Origin: Timema cristinae
Lineage: Eukaryota; Arthropoda; Insecta; Phasmatodea; Timematidae
Reading direction: 5' to 3'
DNA: 64,000 bases
NCBI GenBank assembly: GCA_039000515.1
Contig: JBCFYV010000001.1
Coordinates: 57,521,372 to 57,585,371 of the forward strand
Shown: piece after piece, positions 1 through 10,578 of the stretch
Numbering within the stretch: position 1 is the first letter of the stretch
Layout of the letters: every line of letters begins with the position of its first letter
Made by a program: the position numbers and the translations under genes
The notes under the pieces: generated by a model
The model's input: the letters and a program-made list of their open reading frames with translations, nothing else
Database searches by the model: none
Told to the model about the DNA's origin: nothing

Positions 1-355
1 TTTCTACTTACTTTATATTTATAGCATTAGGAGCTCAACAGTTCATTAACGCACTTACAAAAGTACACCACCTATCCCTATCCTGAGCTAGTTCTATCCA
101 GTCCACCTCATTAGATCCTATCTCTTTTAGGTCCATTTGAATGCTATCCTCCCATCTGCGTCTAGGTTTTCCCAACGGTCTCTTTACACTGGCTTAGCAG
201 TTAATCCCCTGAACACGGTTCTAGATTCTTCCATTCGCGCTGCATTTCCTGCCCTCTGTAGCCTGCGAGACTTGATTACCCTAACAATGTATTGTGATGA
301 GTACCGGGGTGTGTAACTCATCATGAAACTTCCTCCACTTTCCATCATCTTCATC
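1..355 (-). pseudogene. LINE ORF2 C-terminal remnant (non-LTR retrotransposon)
   Basis: The minus strand reads as the region after the reverse transcriptase domain of an insect-type LINE ORF2. One frame gives IVRVIKSRRLQRAGNAARME, the usual 'RRLRWAGHVARM' region. After an in-frame stop and a frameshift, another frame gives RRRWEDSIQMDLKEIG followed by DWIELAQDRDRW and a stop. These are the conserved tail motifs of Jockey/CR1/RTE-like polyproteins. The reverse transcriptase itself is absent, and the window edge cuts off whatever follows the stop. The stop and the frame change make it a dead fragment. The family is recognised from motif pattern, not from a search; the exact clade is not resolved. 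Confidence 0.75.
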
Positions 356-1428
356 CCTTTTTGGACAATATATTCTTAACACTTTGTCGTCGTGTAAGGT
401 ATGGAAAATATAGTAATATGGTTTATTTGGTATCCAGTTCACCATTTTGTAAAGGAAACTACAGAAAACTGCGACGTCTGTTTCGAGCTGTAGGCATTTT
501 ACTTACTTAAATTACGTTATCCGTGGAGTAAGCGTGACGTACGGGTTATCCGGCGTATTATGTTTTAAAAACAAATTAAAGTGGGACGAATAACGTTATC
601 GCAAAACAATAAACCCATATTTTCAAGACGTGCGCACGAAATGTACGCTTTCCTTGAATATTTCATTTCTCAACTGTTTGAATCTCTAGTCCGGCTAAAC
701 GCAAAAACGCAACTGTAAGGTAAATTACCGCCCTCCTCTCCTCTCAGGTTGCCCACAGGTCATCATTAATCAAATCGTGGGTGGGTGGGGGAGGGAGAGG
801 AAGGCAGGCAACTCCTCATAGGGGGTAAGTGGCGAGTGTCAGCCGCCAAGAGAGTAAAAGAGACAGAGGGAAGCATCGCTCTCATCAATCTTTTGAGAGT
901 AGAGAGCTCCCCTCATCAATCCAAATTAAAAGCTTACTGACAGGGCAAGGAAACAGTTCGTACATACGATCACAGAGGAGCGCGCTGGCATGGGAAATAT
1001 TAACTCCATCGCATCACACAAGACGTTAGCGTCCCTCTCGCTTCTCCTATATACAGCGCCGATCAGCTGAGGATTATGACACGCCAAAACATGGCGAGAG
1101 GCGAGGGCCCATGTCCACCGAGAGAAGCTATCTAAACGAACACTAAACCGACTACACTATGGCACTATCTTATAATCTGCGACATAGTGGAAATATTCAA
1201 GGTCAACGAAGTGTGCATGTGTGTTTACGGCAGACACATTAATGTACTAGCAGATACAATATTCACCAGACATTAAAGACTAAAAATAGGTTAAGATAAT
1301 AGAATACCCCTCCCCCCGACCTATGTAACTTTAATTTATAATTTACTTTGCGAGTTTAGCGTAAAACTACCCATTCGGGCTAATCTAGTTCTACTACCGA
1401 TTCACGCTATCCGCATCTTTATATTTTA
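356..1428. other. Unassigned non-coding stretch
   Basis: No gene or recognised element is seen. The part around 735-1110 is richer in G and C, with a GGTGGGTGGGGGAGGGA run near 780; a 66-codon open frame there (829-1029) has no recognisable motif. It could be old unique sequence or a regulatory region, but nothing in the sequence decides this. Confidence 0.4.
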
Positions 1429-2081
1429 ACTAGCAGTCCCGCACGGCGTTTCCCGTGACCCTCTGTGGGATAAGAAATACATAATCCCAACTCCCAACGC
1501 TGCCCGTTACCCAGTGTGTTATAATAATTATATTAATACTCTTTATTTCCTATCCCGTGAGAATTTCAAAAAATCCGTCCTTGTTCCTTGTATACATCAT
1601 AAAGGGAACCTCTGTGCAAAATTTCAGCTTTCTAGGTCCAAGGGTTTGGGTTGGGCCTTGATGAGTTAGAACTTTTCTTTTATATATATATAGATACATA
1701 TATGAAAATATATATATTATATATACATATATATAAAATACATAGTAAAATATATATATATATCAACCGGGGATGAAAAATGATTAAATTACTAAAATGG
1801 CTATTAAAAAATAAGGGTTGGTGATAAAAGGGTAAAAATTTAGGGTTGTATGTATTTTTTAATGCGACATAATAAAAAAAATAAAGAAATTAAAAAATTG
1901 TCTAAAAATTAAAGAAAAATGTTAAGGGTGGACAACCCTTATCACTAAGGGGTATGAAAAATAGATGTTGGCCGATTCTCAGACCTACTCAATATGCTCA
2001 CAAAATTTCATGAGAATCGGTCAAGCCGTTTCGGAGGAGTACGGGAACGAACATTGTGACACGAGAATTTTATATATAAGA
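1429..2081 (+). mobile_element. RTE-like LINE 3' end or derived SINE
   Basis: The element opens with actagcagtcccgcacggcg and closes with a caagccgtttcggaggagt motif, then gggaacgaacat and an attttatatataagat tail. This phrase order is typical of short RTE-type 3' ends spread through many arthropod genomes. Internal blocks such as 'cctctgtgcaaaatttcagc' and 'aaaatttcatgagaatcgg' match the same style. An AT-rich simple-sequence stretch (1681-1762) lies inside. No coding capacity is left. Clear target-site duplications were not found. Confidence 0.6.
1678..1765. repeat. AT-rich simple repeat
   Basis: Imperfect (TA)n with interruptions, inside the RTE-like element. It looks like a microsatellite expansion in the element body. 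Confidence 0.8.
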
Positions 2082-2085
2082 TGTG

Positions 2086-2842
2086 TAAGGGTTAGTAAGG
2101 TTAAATTTAAAGCGAGTGTATCAGCATTTGCGTGAGGCAGAGTAGTAAAACCTTTAAGAAAAAATAATCTTAGTACATTCAATCAAATGCAACTGAAAAC
2201 TTCGATCACGCGCCCACCGGTGGGGGTTTCAAATTTGAGGTTTATAAATTAGGAAGGGTCTGAAAATTATCTAATTACTTCGATTCGACCTAACTTTAAG
2301 GGGACAAAGGCTACTAAAATAATCCTTAAGTTATCGCAGCTAAACTGACACTCAACGCGGAAATCGAATAAAAGTGTTTTAACAGTGGTTTTTTTTTTTT
2401 AATTCCTGTTGGTTCAGAGTAAGTCATGCATAGCTGCTCGAACAGATTGTAACTTTATATCGTGACAAAACATTTTTTTTCTTGTGAAGGTCTAAACAGA
2501 CAGGGAAAAAAAGTCAAGCTTTTCGTCATATATTGACGACGTACCCTTCATTTACCTTGAAAGGTAGCAGTCTTACCATGATGGGTTACACTATGGCCCT
2601 ATCTTATGAATGAGCTACGACATAAGGTTTACGAAGCATACACCATCAAAGCCGATAAAAGGTATTTCTCGCTTATTCTGATTTTTATTCTTTTATTTTT
2701 AGCTCAATCTGTGCGAAGCTACCCTCTCCTATAACTTTCATTATTTAAATGATAAAAATATCATTAACACTACAGAGAAAATCGAATTACTTCCAGAAAA
2801 TTGTGTTGGGGTCATTAGGAGTGTAAGGTAGTTATTGAGTTG
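2086..2842. other. Unassigned AT-rich stretch with one half-MITE
   Basis: No gene is seen. At 2556-2631 the sequence ggtagcagtcttacc followed by 'ttacactatggccctatctta' resembles the left half of the hairpin element at 62542-62643, so an old relic of the same family is likely. A T run sits at 2391-2400. Confidence 0.45.
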
Positions 2843-4076
2843 CGTCCTGCAACCTTCAGACCCATCAGAGGGAGGGGTACCAAGTTGTGTCCAAGGCCTT
2901 CAGACCCACCAGAGGGAGGAGTACCAAGTTGCGTCCAAGACCTTCAGACCCACCAGAGGGAAGGGTACCAAGTTTCATTCTACGACCTTCAGACCCATCA
3001 GAGGGAGGGGTACCAAGTTGCGTCCAAGGCCTTCAGACCCACCAGAGGGAGGAGTACCAAGTTGCGTCCAAGACCTTCAGACCCACCAGAGGGAAGGGTA
3101 CCAAGTTTCATTCTACGACCTTCAGACCCATCAGAGGGAGGGGTACCAAGTTGCGTCCAAGACCTTCAGACCCACCAGAGGGAGGGGTACCAAGTTGCGT
3201 CCAAGACCTTCAGACCCACCAGAGGGAAGGGTACCAAGTTGCGTCCAAGACCTTCAGACCCACCAGAGGGAGGGGTACCAAGTTGCGTCCAAGACCTTCA
3301 GACCCACCAGAGGGAGGGGTACCAAGTTGCGTCCAAGACCTTCAGACCCACCAGAGGGAGGGGTACCAAGTTGCGTCCAAGACCTTCAGACCCACCAGAG
3401 GGAAGGGTACCAAGTTTCATTCTACGACCTTCAGACCCATCAGAGGGAGGGGTACCAAGTTGCGTCCAAGACCTTCAGACCCACCAGAGGGAGGGGTACC
3501 AAGTTGCGTCCAAGACCTTCAGACCCACCAGAGGGAGGGGTACCAAGTTGCGTCCAAGACCTTCAGACCCACTAGAGGGAGGGGTACCAAGTTGCGTCCA
3601 AGACCTTCAGACCCACCAGAGGGAAGGGTACCAAGTTTCATTCTACGACCTTCAGACCCATCAGAGGGAGGGGTACCAAGTTGCGTCCAAGACCTTCAGA
3701 CCCACCAGAGGGAGGGGTACCAAGTTGCGTCCAAGACCTTCAGACCCACCAGAGGGAAGGGTACCAAGTTGCGTCCAAGACCTTCAGACCCACCAGAGGG
3801 AGGGGTACCAAGTTGCGTCCAAGACCTTCAGACCCACCAGAGGGAGGGGTACCAAGTTGCGTCCAAGACCTTCAGACCCACCAGAGGGAGGGGTACCAAG
3901 TTGCGTCCAAGACCTTCAGACCCACCAGAGGGAAGGGTACCAAGTTTCATTCTACGACCTTCAGACCCATCAGAGGGAGGGGTACCAAGTTGCGTCCAAG
4001 ACCTTCAGACCCACCAGAGGGAGGGGTACCAAGTTGCGTCCAAGACCTTCAGACCCACCAGAGGGAAGGGTACCAA
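2843..4076. repeat. 28-unit minisatellite (44/45-bp unit) with higher-order structure
   Basis: Units begin at ccttcagaccca and include agagggaggggtaccaag and ttgcgtccaag. I count 28 starts, from 2853 to 4046. Most units are 44 bp; units 3, 6, 13, 18 and 25 carry tttcattctacg in place of ttgcgtccaag and are 45 bp. The unit after each of these has catcag instead of caccag. Using these marks the array parses as two 3-unit blocks, a 7-unit block, a 5-unit block, a second 7-unit block like the first, and a final 3-unit block. The high identity suggests recent expansion and homogenisation. Because 44 is not a multiple of three and the unit has no plus-strand stop, all three plus frames are open across much of the array. 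This does not show coding. Confidence 0.97.
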
Positions 4077-5082
4077 TGTGCATCCAGCCGCGTCTCACCT
4101 ATCGAACTCTATTAGTAGAACCATAAAGTCAGTTAATTGTTCACAATAATAACATGACAATCAATAAATCTCTATTTTAATTATATGTTCTGTTTGCTCA
4201 ATAGGTTAGTTAGGTAAGGTTGGGCTTTACGAGCATTAAGCTAGGTGGTTTTATATAACATTTGATTTTAGAATTGACTTAATTTTACTTTTATGAATCA
4301 TTATTAATATATTTTTGTCCATTCTTCCAATTTTATTTTATTTATTAGACTTCACACCTTCAGACGCAAATCAGATGTAAGTAAAATGTTAATATGCCTC
4401 CTCTTCAGAACATCTCGCTCTAGGGGTGTGACTTGGGACGCAACTCACAGAGCCCATCACTACATCTCTTAGACTTCATTTACCGACACTTTTCGAAAAC
4501 ACCAGTATAAAAAGCATAGACTATAGGGTGCAGTATGTACCATAAAAAAAGGCGCTAGCCGTCTTGAAACAGTGATTTTAAAATGACTTTCATTTAAACT
4601 ATCAAGGAAAAAAAAACCGTCACTCTACTATAATGTGGGACTACCTATTTTCAGGGTAAACGGAGTGTACGTATATCTGCACTTTACTGAGACTATGGAA
4701 GTCAGAGATTAGTCCTTGTATCTATAAACCGAAGATAAAAATAAGTACTTATTTCCGGTGATTTCCAGGAAGGTTAACGATTCCCCTCTTAAAGACAAGG
4801 TTGGTCGCACGGCTACTATGCTAAACCCTTGACCCGGTAGGTCGAGATTCAAATTGAGTCATCCTCCCTCGGACTTGACGTCCGTCTGACAATTTATCTC
4901 ACTCAGTACTGCATCCTCCTACCAAGTTAATGTTCCTAGATTCAATCCTAGGAATAGATGACAAATTGTATTACTGAGGAAATTCGTGCTTCCCCATTCA
5001 TATGGATGAGCTAACAGCCTGGAAAGTGTGTGTTAAAGATAAAGTAATGCTAGTTTAGAGCCAATACCAAACTGTTTTTTTC
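4077..5082. other. Unassigned stretch
   Basis: No gene is seen. The part at 4799-4980 has a weak tRNA-like flavour (gagattcaaattg near 4847) and may be a very old SINE fragment, but this is not supported well enough for a separate call. Confidence 0.35.
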
Positions 5083-5276
5083 GCACCTCGTCTTACACTA
5101 CCTGTTCAAGTTATACGTGTAAGTACTTATTAAGTTGATGGGATGAGGTCGGTTAAATTTGGGAGGAAGTGTATCCACATTTGCGTGGAGGGAGAGGGTA
5201 AAACCAAAACCCCACTCAGTGGACCCAACCAGGGTTCGAACTCCTATCTCCCCGTCACCTGCAATCTAGTCTAACA
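5083..5276 (-). mobile_element. SINE group B, old and 5'-truncated
   Basis: On the minus strand it ends with the shared 3' module (plus strand gcacctcgtcttac, then a degraded 'ctgttcaagttatac'). It carries the body block that reads 'tccacatttgcgtggaggga' on plus and a B-box-like 'agggttcgaactc'. The tRNA-like 5' head is incomplete. Many substitutions mark it as older than the neighbouring group C copy. Confidence 0.75.
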
Positions 5277-5302
5277 CCAATGCGCAAAAGTGAAATAATT
5301 AT

Positions 5303-5552
5303 TTTTTTATTATTATTTAGCACCGCGTCTTACAACCCGTTCGGGTTATACGCTTAAGTACTAATTACACTAATGGATTAGGAATTGGGAAGGTTGAATT
5401 AAATGAAGAGAACCCGCATTTGCGTGGAGGGAGAGTGGAAAAGCATTTAGGACCCCTCAGTTCACCCGACCGAGATTCGAACCTCGATCTCCCCGTCCTC
5501 AGCAGTCGAGCTCAACACAAGCGCGTTAGCCAACTACGCCACAGAGTCGGGT
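5303..5552 (-). mobile_element. SINE group C with target-site duplication
   Basis: A tRNA-derived SINE read on minus. The head corresponds to 'cccgactctgtggcgtagtt' with a B box (ggttcgaatctcggtcgggt), then the body and the shared module with acccgaacgggt. It is flanked by a 10-bp duplication gtgaaataat at 5290-5299 and 5553-5562. Mobility depends on a partner LINE. Pol III promoter boxes are visible in the head, but whether it is transcribed is unknown. Confidence 0.9.
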
Positions 5553-5562
5553 GTGAAATAAT

Positions 5563-6928
5563 AAAAAGGCCACATTCTCAGCAGTCGTGGACCCTCGCTC
5601 TGAGGCGCGGCCTAGTTCATTTTTATAGAACACGACTGTGAACGAGACAAGTGAATGGGGCAAGGTCAGAAGAAAGTAGACAAGAGAAGACGTGTGTCGC
5701 TCTCTTCCCACCTTTCAACAACAAAAAGAAGCTGCTGAGACGGCAAGTTGGGTGCTGATCCAATAACGAGGTTGGGGTGGTGAGACTTGTCCTGAGAGGG
5801 TCGGAGAGGAGCTCTCCCAGTAAAATATAGAGCTAGTCGGCAGGAGAAGATAACCAGCAGCCAATCACAGATTCCTTAGGGAAGGACGAAAAGGGGGAAG
5901 AGGAAGAATGGGTGAAACAATGATGATGGAAAATAGTAAGAGAAAGGGGGAATTGTCCAGATCTTTCACACGCGGGCCATCTAAAACCTTCCACGAAGGA
6001 ATTGGACGATTATGTTAATGATCGGACTATTGGTTCGGATGGGATAGTCTGGTGACAGGACGGCACGGCTAGAATCGGGATGAAATACAACACCATCACC
6101 ACCATCACCCAGACGAAATGAAACGGTTTTGTACTGTTTCATGTAAAGTATTTGAAGCATAAACTGTAATTATCAAGGTTTGCATTCTCACGAGGATGTT
6201 GGAAAATAATTACGTGAAAATAAGAAAAAAGAGTTTGAATTAAGGACGGGATTCTAACTTAGGCCGGCAAACATATTATTAGGTTGATGCCTTTGTCGAT
6301 GTTCCCACAAGTACTGATAAGTAAACTAATTGAGCTTAGTTTGGAAATAGTATTTTAATAAAAATGCATCAATGTTCATATGAAAAAAACAATGGCAAGC
6401 CACAGTGTATCAAAAGTTCCTATTTACCAAATCAACTCCCAAGGGTCAGTGTCTAGTATACCAAACAAATCCTTACAAAATCCCCACATTTTTTCATGGT
6501 CGGACTTTATATGCGAAACTAACCCATTCTAATCGAGCTTAGGCAGGTGTATTTTGTAATTAGTATAGCATCATACTTGAGGTGTACTAAGGTTGAATAT
6601 GAAACTGCTTGCTTGCTTGCTTTAAAGCACAAAAATTATCAACGGAGTTATACTGCGACTTAAACTGCTTTAGGATCAGCGTGGTGGGTAGGCTGGGGAG
6701 CGTAGCTGCCAAATAGTGGAAGTGCACGCGTTACTGCTATGCAAGCATACTCAGTGATTCAAGAAATATGGAAACATGCATCGGTTGCTAAGACGACTAC
6801 CCTTCACGGATTGGTTGAGAATGTGACGATCCTCCACTCCCCACTCCTACTACGCTGACCTCAATCCTAAACCAGTTTAAAACGCAGTATGTAGGTGGTG
6901 ATTAACAGACATTATGACGTTTTCCATG
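5563..6928. other. Unassigned stretch
   Basis: No gene is seen. It holds a purine-rich part near 5880-5960 and a short (CAC/ATC) run at 6091-6110. Open frames here are short and have no motif. Confidence 0.4.
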
Positions 6929-7557
6929 TCCTGTATGATTCAAAAGGTTAGGTCAAAACTTAAGGAGCGTTATAGAGGGACTCAGGTATAACAACTTTTA
7001 AATAAGAATCCACGTCCTTCGAAGTCATCCTGAGTTAGGTGAGACCGTTTCTTCCAGAAAGCTTCTTTAATGTGTCCAGTCAGACGTGGTGGCAGGAGGT
7101 AAGGTCCGAGCATGTTATCGCCAATGATATCCACTCAAACATTCACAGCAACACTCTCTTGGTGGTTGCGAGGAATGGTAGAATGGGGGTTCTGTTCAGA
7201 CCAAACATGGCTGTTAAGTCAAATGAATAAGCCATATCTGTTGAATGATGCTTCATCCGTGAACAGTACTCTTCTCAAAATATGGGGATCTTTCAAACAA
7301 ACGCTGCAAAATCCACTGAATGCATATGTGGATAAGTGTAAAAGCTAGGCCCCTGTCATGTTATTCAAGATTAAGCTAGTGAGAGAATAGCAAAGCATGC
7401 TTATTTCAGCGGAATGGTATCAGGATTTCCCACCTTCATTGGCCTCGCCTGACTTAGGATGACTTCGGAAGATATGTATTCTTATTCAAAAGTTGTTCTT
7501 CCTTAGTCCCTCTATAAGTTCCTTAAGTTTTGGCTTAACCTTTTGAATCAACCTGTA
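6929..7557 (-). mobile_element. Tc1/mariner-class DNA transposon, deletion derivative with ~105-bp inverted ends
   Basis: The left end (6933 onward: gattcaaaaggtta, then caaaacttaaggagcgttat and tagagggact) reappears as reverse complement at 7430-7550 with few differences, over about 105 bp. The right end reads outward to 'acctgta' followed by TA, as expected for TA-targeting elements. Between the ends lies a minus-strand transposase relic. At about 630 bp it is far too short for a full element. Long, near-matching ends plus a damaged interior point to a non-autonomous remnant. Confidence 0.85.
7020..7330 (-). pseudogene. Transposase fragment, DDE type (Tc1/mariner class)
   Basis: Reading minus from about 7320 gives RVLFTDEASFNRYGLFI, a stop, then LNSHVWSEQNPHSTIPRNHQ, then NV-stop-VDIIGDNMLGPYLLPPRLTG. 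FTDEASF holds what is normally a catalytic aspartate. The HVWSEQNPH and GPYLLPPRLTG blocks are the usual segments after it in insect Tc1/mariner-like transposases. Two in-frame TGA codons, one at a position where tryptophan is expected, kill the frame. The N-terminal DNA-binding domain and the last catalytic residue are missing. It lies inside the inverted ends at 6929-7557, so it was once the gene of that element. Confidence 0.8.
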
Positions 7558-7987
7558 TATTGTTTACAAGTGAAACATTAAAATGTTTCAGAACATTCCT
7601 GCCTAGCATAATTTTACATCGAACCAAAAGAGACCAACGTGGGAAACCCCGCATTTAGCGCTTTAAAGCTCTTCAGTCCAAAATGTTGGGCTTGGGGTCA
7701 AACGAATGTAGAATCGCGGTCAGTCAGTTTACCCTAAAAGGTGGCAAACTTACTTTGACGGGTCCCCTATAGTGTCAATTCTGATAAAATAATAAAAATC
7801 TTCCTGTTGAGCTTATAAGGGTTCTGGGTTAAATTCCCGTTTAGTCCGAAAATATAATTTATGAAATTGGGAATTCAGCTTTACACATTGATAAGAGAGC
7901 CTGGAAATGGGTGTTGTGTCCGTTGAAAATCAAACAAGTTTGAAGTCGTATGAAGACGTTATTAAATGAGTAAGAAAGTGAGCGGTA
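7558..7987. other. Unassigned stretch
   Basis: No gene seen. A segment at 7728-7785 (aaaggtggcaaacttac, then a run like 'cctatagtgtcaattctgat') loosely resembles the motif of the hairpin element at 62542-62643. Confidence 0.35.
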
Positions 7988-8465
7988 AATAATTTCAATT
8001 CAATTCAAATTGCATTCATTATAGTTGTTGGCTAACAGTCACCAGACCTGTAACAGGTCAGCACTAAGTACACAAGTATCTTACGTGTAAGCATAATTAC
8101 ACAAGAAAAGAAAATACATAATCATAGCTAAGTAAGTAATGATACATACAGATAAAAATAGTTACTTAAAGATAAAGAAAAAAAGTATAATAAGCTACAG
8201 TGATTAAGAGTATTAGTGAAAATCAATAAGCATTGATACTATAACTTAAAAACACACAAAAAAATAAAAAAGTAAGCAGAGTAATATAAATTCAAATATT
8301 ATAGGTAGGCTAAGTAATGAAAAAATTAATGATAAGGGAGTTCCTTAAATAACATAATAAATGATAAGAGAGTTCCTTAAATAACATAATATAATGATAA
8401 GAGAGTTCCTTAAATAACATAATATAATGATAAGGGAGTTACTTAAAAATAACATAATATAATAA
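7988..8465 (-). mobile_element. LINE 3' end fragment (family also at 22836)
   Basis: Read on minus it ends with the repeated tail ttgaattgaattgaaatt, preceded by ggtctggtgactgttagcc and an acctgttacaggt motif. The locus at 22836-23215 has the same order (acctctaacaggtcagg, then acactagtatcttac on plus). A short tandem tail of this form is characteristic of some non-LTR retrotransposons. No reverse transcriptase coding remains. Its 5' side runs into a 33-bp tandem array. Confidence 0.6.
8329..8461. repeat. Tandem repeat, 4 x ~33 bp
   Basis: Units start with atgataag(a/g)gagtt at 8329, 8361, 8394 and 8427 and contain ccttaaataacataat. Spacing is 32, 33 and 33 bp. The array grew from the AT-rich part of the LINE fragment. 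Confidence 0.9.
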
Positions 8466-8869
8466 TACTATCAGTCCACCAATGCGCAAGTGATATTCTT
8501 TCAAAGAGCGAGTTCGTGGAAGAAGCAGTGCGCAAAGAAGTTGTCTACGTTCGAAGAGTCTGGCATTGGTCGAGTGATCCACATCAGTGAACGCGAGCTT
8601 TAGTTCGTGTTTGCAACGTTGTGGTTGTTTTTGTTTCTTTTTCGAGAGGCTCACACAGGAACAAGTAGTAAAACGTCAACTTTAGATTTATTTTCCATCG
8701 AATAGAAACTAAACTGCGAATAAGATTTCAAAAAAGTATATTTTTGGTAACAACTAAGTTTTACTTTGTGGGGTTAGTTGAAAATAAATTAGTTTAGTGT
8801 GGAAAAAATATAGTTTAGCAGAGTGACTAAAAAATATTAATGAAAGAACGAATCATTTTAAAGAAATTT

Positions 8870-9255
8870 TGGGAGAGTAATCATTTAAAACAACATTACA
8901 AACGTAAGAGCAATTTTCGAAAAATTAAAAAAAAAACTTATCAGTAAACCACCCTTAATTTGAAGTTTGGGGTTAACATAAAAACTTCCCGCAGTATTGT
9001 TCTTCAACATATAAATATCAAATTTGAACCAAGTCCATAAGGTCGTTTCAGATAAGTGACTAGGTACGGACAGACAGAATTGTAAAATCCATTTTTTGGG
9101 GTTCGGACACATTTAAAACGTAAAGATTCATATAAGTACGGTAATTGATATGAGAAAGTAAAGAGATGGCTGGAACGTAGACTATATATGAGATAACCTT
9201 TCCCACAAGAGGTGTAGACTATTTCTCGCTCACTCAAACAAATTCCGTGCGGAAA
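8870..9255 (-). repeat. Interspersed repeat family X
   Basis: Shares phrases with loci at 18120, 34050 and 60100: on minus a 'gtctgtccgtacc' block, then 'aaattaagggtggtttactg' and a run like 'tttttcgaaaattgctct'. The family is non-coding and lacks clear ends here. It may be the 3' untranslated part of a LINE or a MITE. Confidence 0.55.
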
Positions 9256-9774
9256 ACAAGGGGAAGCTACCCCAATTTCAAAACTTTCTCCCACGTGGAG
9301 CGGGTGGGTGACATTAATCAACCAAAGAGCTGAATGCACGCGCAGCTCCGAATGGATGGGAAACAAATCGGGACCAACGTTCGGGTTGTTGATCCACTAT
9401 TATTATCAGAGAGAAATAAAATATGAACCATAAGATAACATTAATATAATTAACGCGTGTGAAATTAATTAGTTCATTAAACGGGGGATAGCCCGGATAG
9501 GGAGTAAAACTCGAGGTGCACACATATAAAAGGCTTACCTTGATTAATTGCACTATGACATTTTGTTTGAATTTTTAGCACCACGTCTTACTAACCGTTC
9601 GGGCTACACGCTTATGTTATAATTACTCTAAAGTGTTAGGGAATAAGAAGGTTGAATTAGGAGGAAGTGTATCCACATTTGAGTGGGGAGAGCGGGAAAC
9701 AATTTAGGAGAAACAACCCTCAATACACCTAACTGGGATCGAAGCCCGATATCCCCGCCATCGATAGTCTAGTT

Positions 9775-10518
9775 CAATGGTATTCAACCTCAAGTATGCG
9801 AAGACATCTTAGGGATACGTAAAATGTTATATATATAATGTATTGCGTAGTAAGTTTTAAATAATAAATATAATATTTTATACGAGTTCATATATAAAAC
9901 TCGCTTTGCTCGTTGGGGGCTACGCCTCCAAACCCCTGGAGAGTTTTATTTTCAAGTAGATGCAAACTAATATAATTCCAGAGCCGTTTTTTGATAGGTC
10001 TTACCGTTTATCCACAAGAGACCTCCAAAGAAAGGTCCGCACCGACTTTAAAGTTGCTCCACCATTTTGGATTTTTTTCGGGGGTTGAAAATTAAAATTT
10101 TTAATATTTTGGAATTTTCCCGTGTGTTACAGGCTGAAAGCTATATGTTTGCCAAATTTCAAGTTTATAGCTCATCTGGAAGTGGGTAAAGATTAATGTC
10201 AGTGAGTGAGTCAGTCATGTGGCTTTATAGTAGTATAATAATATATTTATATATATTTGAGCGAGTTTATGTAGGCCTATGTATATTTTATTTATATATA
10301 TATTATATATGTGCCTATGTATATGTATACAAAGTTACATACATATAAGCTATTTCATTTTAAGCTTATTATTCAATACCGTATTTTAGATGTAATTTTT
10401 TATTTACTTTAGATGAGATTATATAATATGACGTATAACTCTCACTATACAACAACTTTGGGAGTACAAAGTTGAAAATAAATAATATCTTGGGGGTATG
10501 CGAAAAAATACCACAGTG
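9775..10518. mobile_element. Non-autonomous hAT-type element, 744 bp
   Basis: The ends are inverted: caatggtattcaacc at left and, as reverse complement at right, cactgtggtatttttt, the usual hAT end style. Flanking 8-bp duplications are gtctagtt (9767-9774) and gtctagtc (10519-10526), and the uninterrupted SINE has one copy of this sequence. No transposase is present. An RTE-like tail lies inside. Confidence 0.85.
9892..10236 (+). mobile_element. RTE-like tail fragment inside the hAT element
   Basis: Starts tataaaactcgctttgctcg and contains gggggctacgcctcc. Ends near gtgagtgagtcagtcatgtgg, followed by ctttatagtagtataa. The structure parallels the element at 16580-17081 (cggctttgctcgcgtgg head, TCAG run, atgttattttataagtat end). 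The nesting makes it younger than the hAT insertion or a part of its cargo. Confidence 0.55.
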
Positions 10519-10578
10519 GTCTAGTCTATTGCGAGAGTGACGCCTTAGACTATGCAGCCACCGAAGCAGGTGCACTAT

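Larger units (their letters stand above)
9577..10571 (-). mobile_element. SINE group B split by a hAT insertion
   Basis: The 3' and body part occupies 9577-9774 and the tRNA-like head resumes at 10519-10571 ('tctattgcgagagtgacgcc' and then gccaccgaagcaggt on plus). Joined across the insertion they match uninterrupted group B copies such as 42081-42337. A possible target duplication tgcactat lies at 9549-9556 and 10571-10578. The SINE was therefore in place before the hAT arrived. Confidence 0.85.

Noticed and set aside
2840..4126. Long open frames of 428 and 420 codons as genes
   Set aside because: They are a by-product of a stop-free 44-bp tandem unit; all three frames are open and the peptide is the same cycle in each.
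7039..7348. Plus-strand frames over the transposon relic
   Set aside because: They are shadows of the minus-strand transposase fragment, which shows recognisable motifs.
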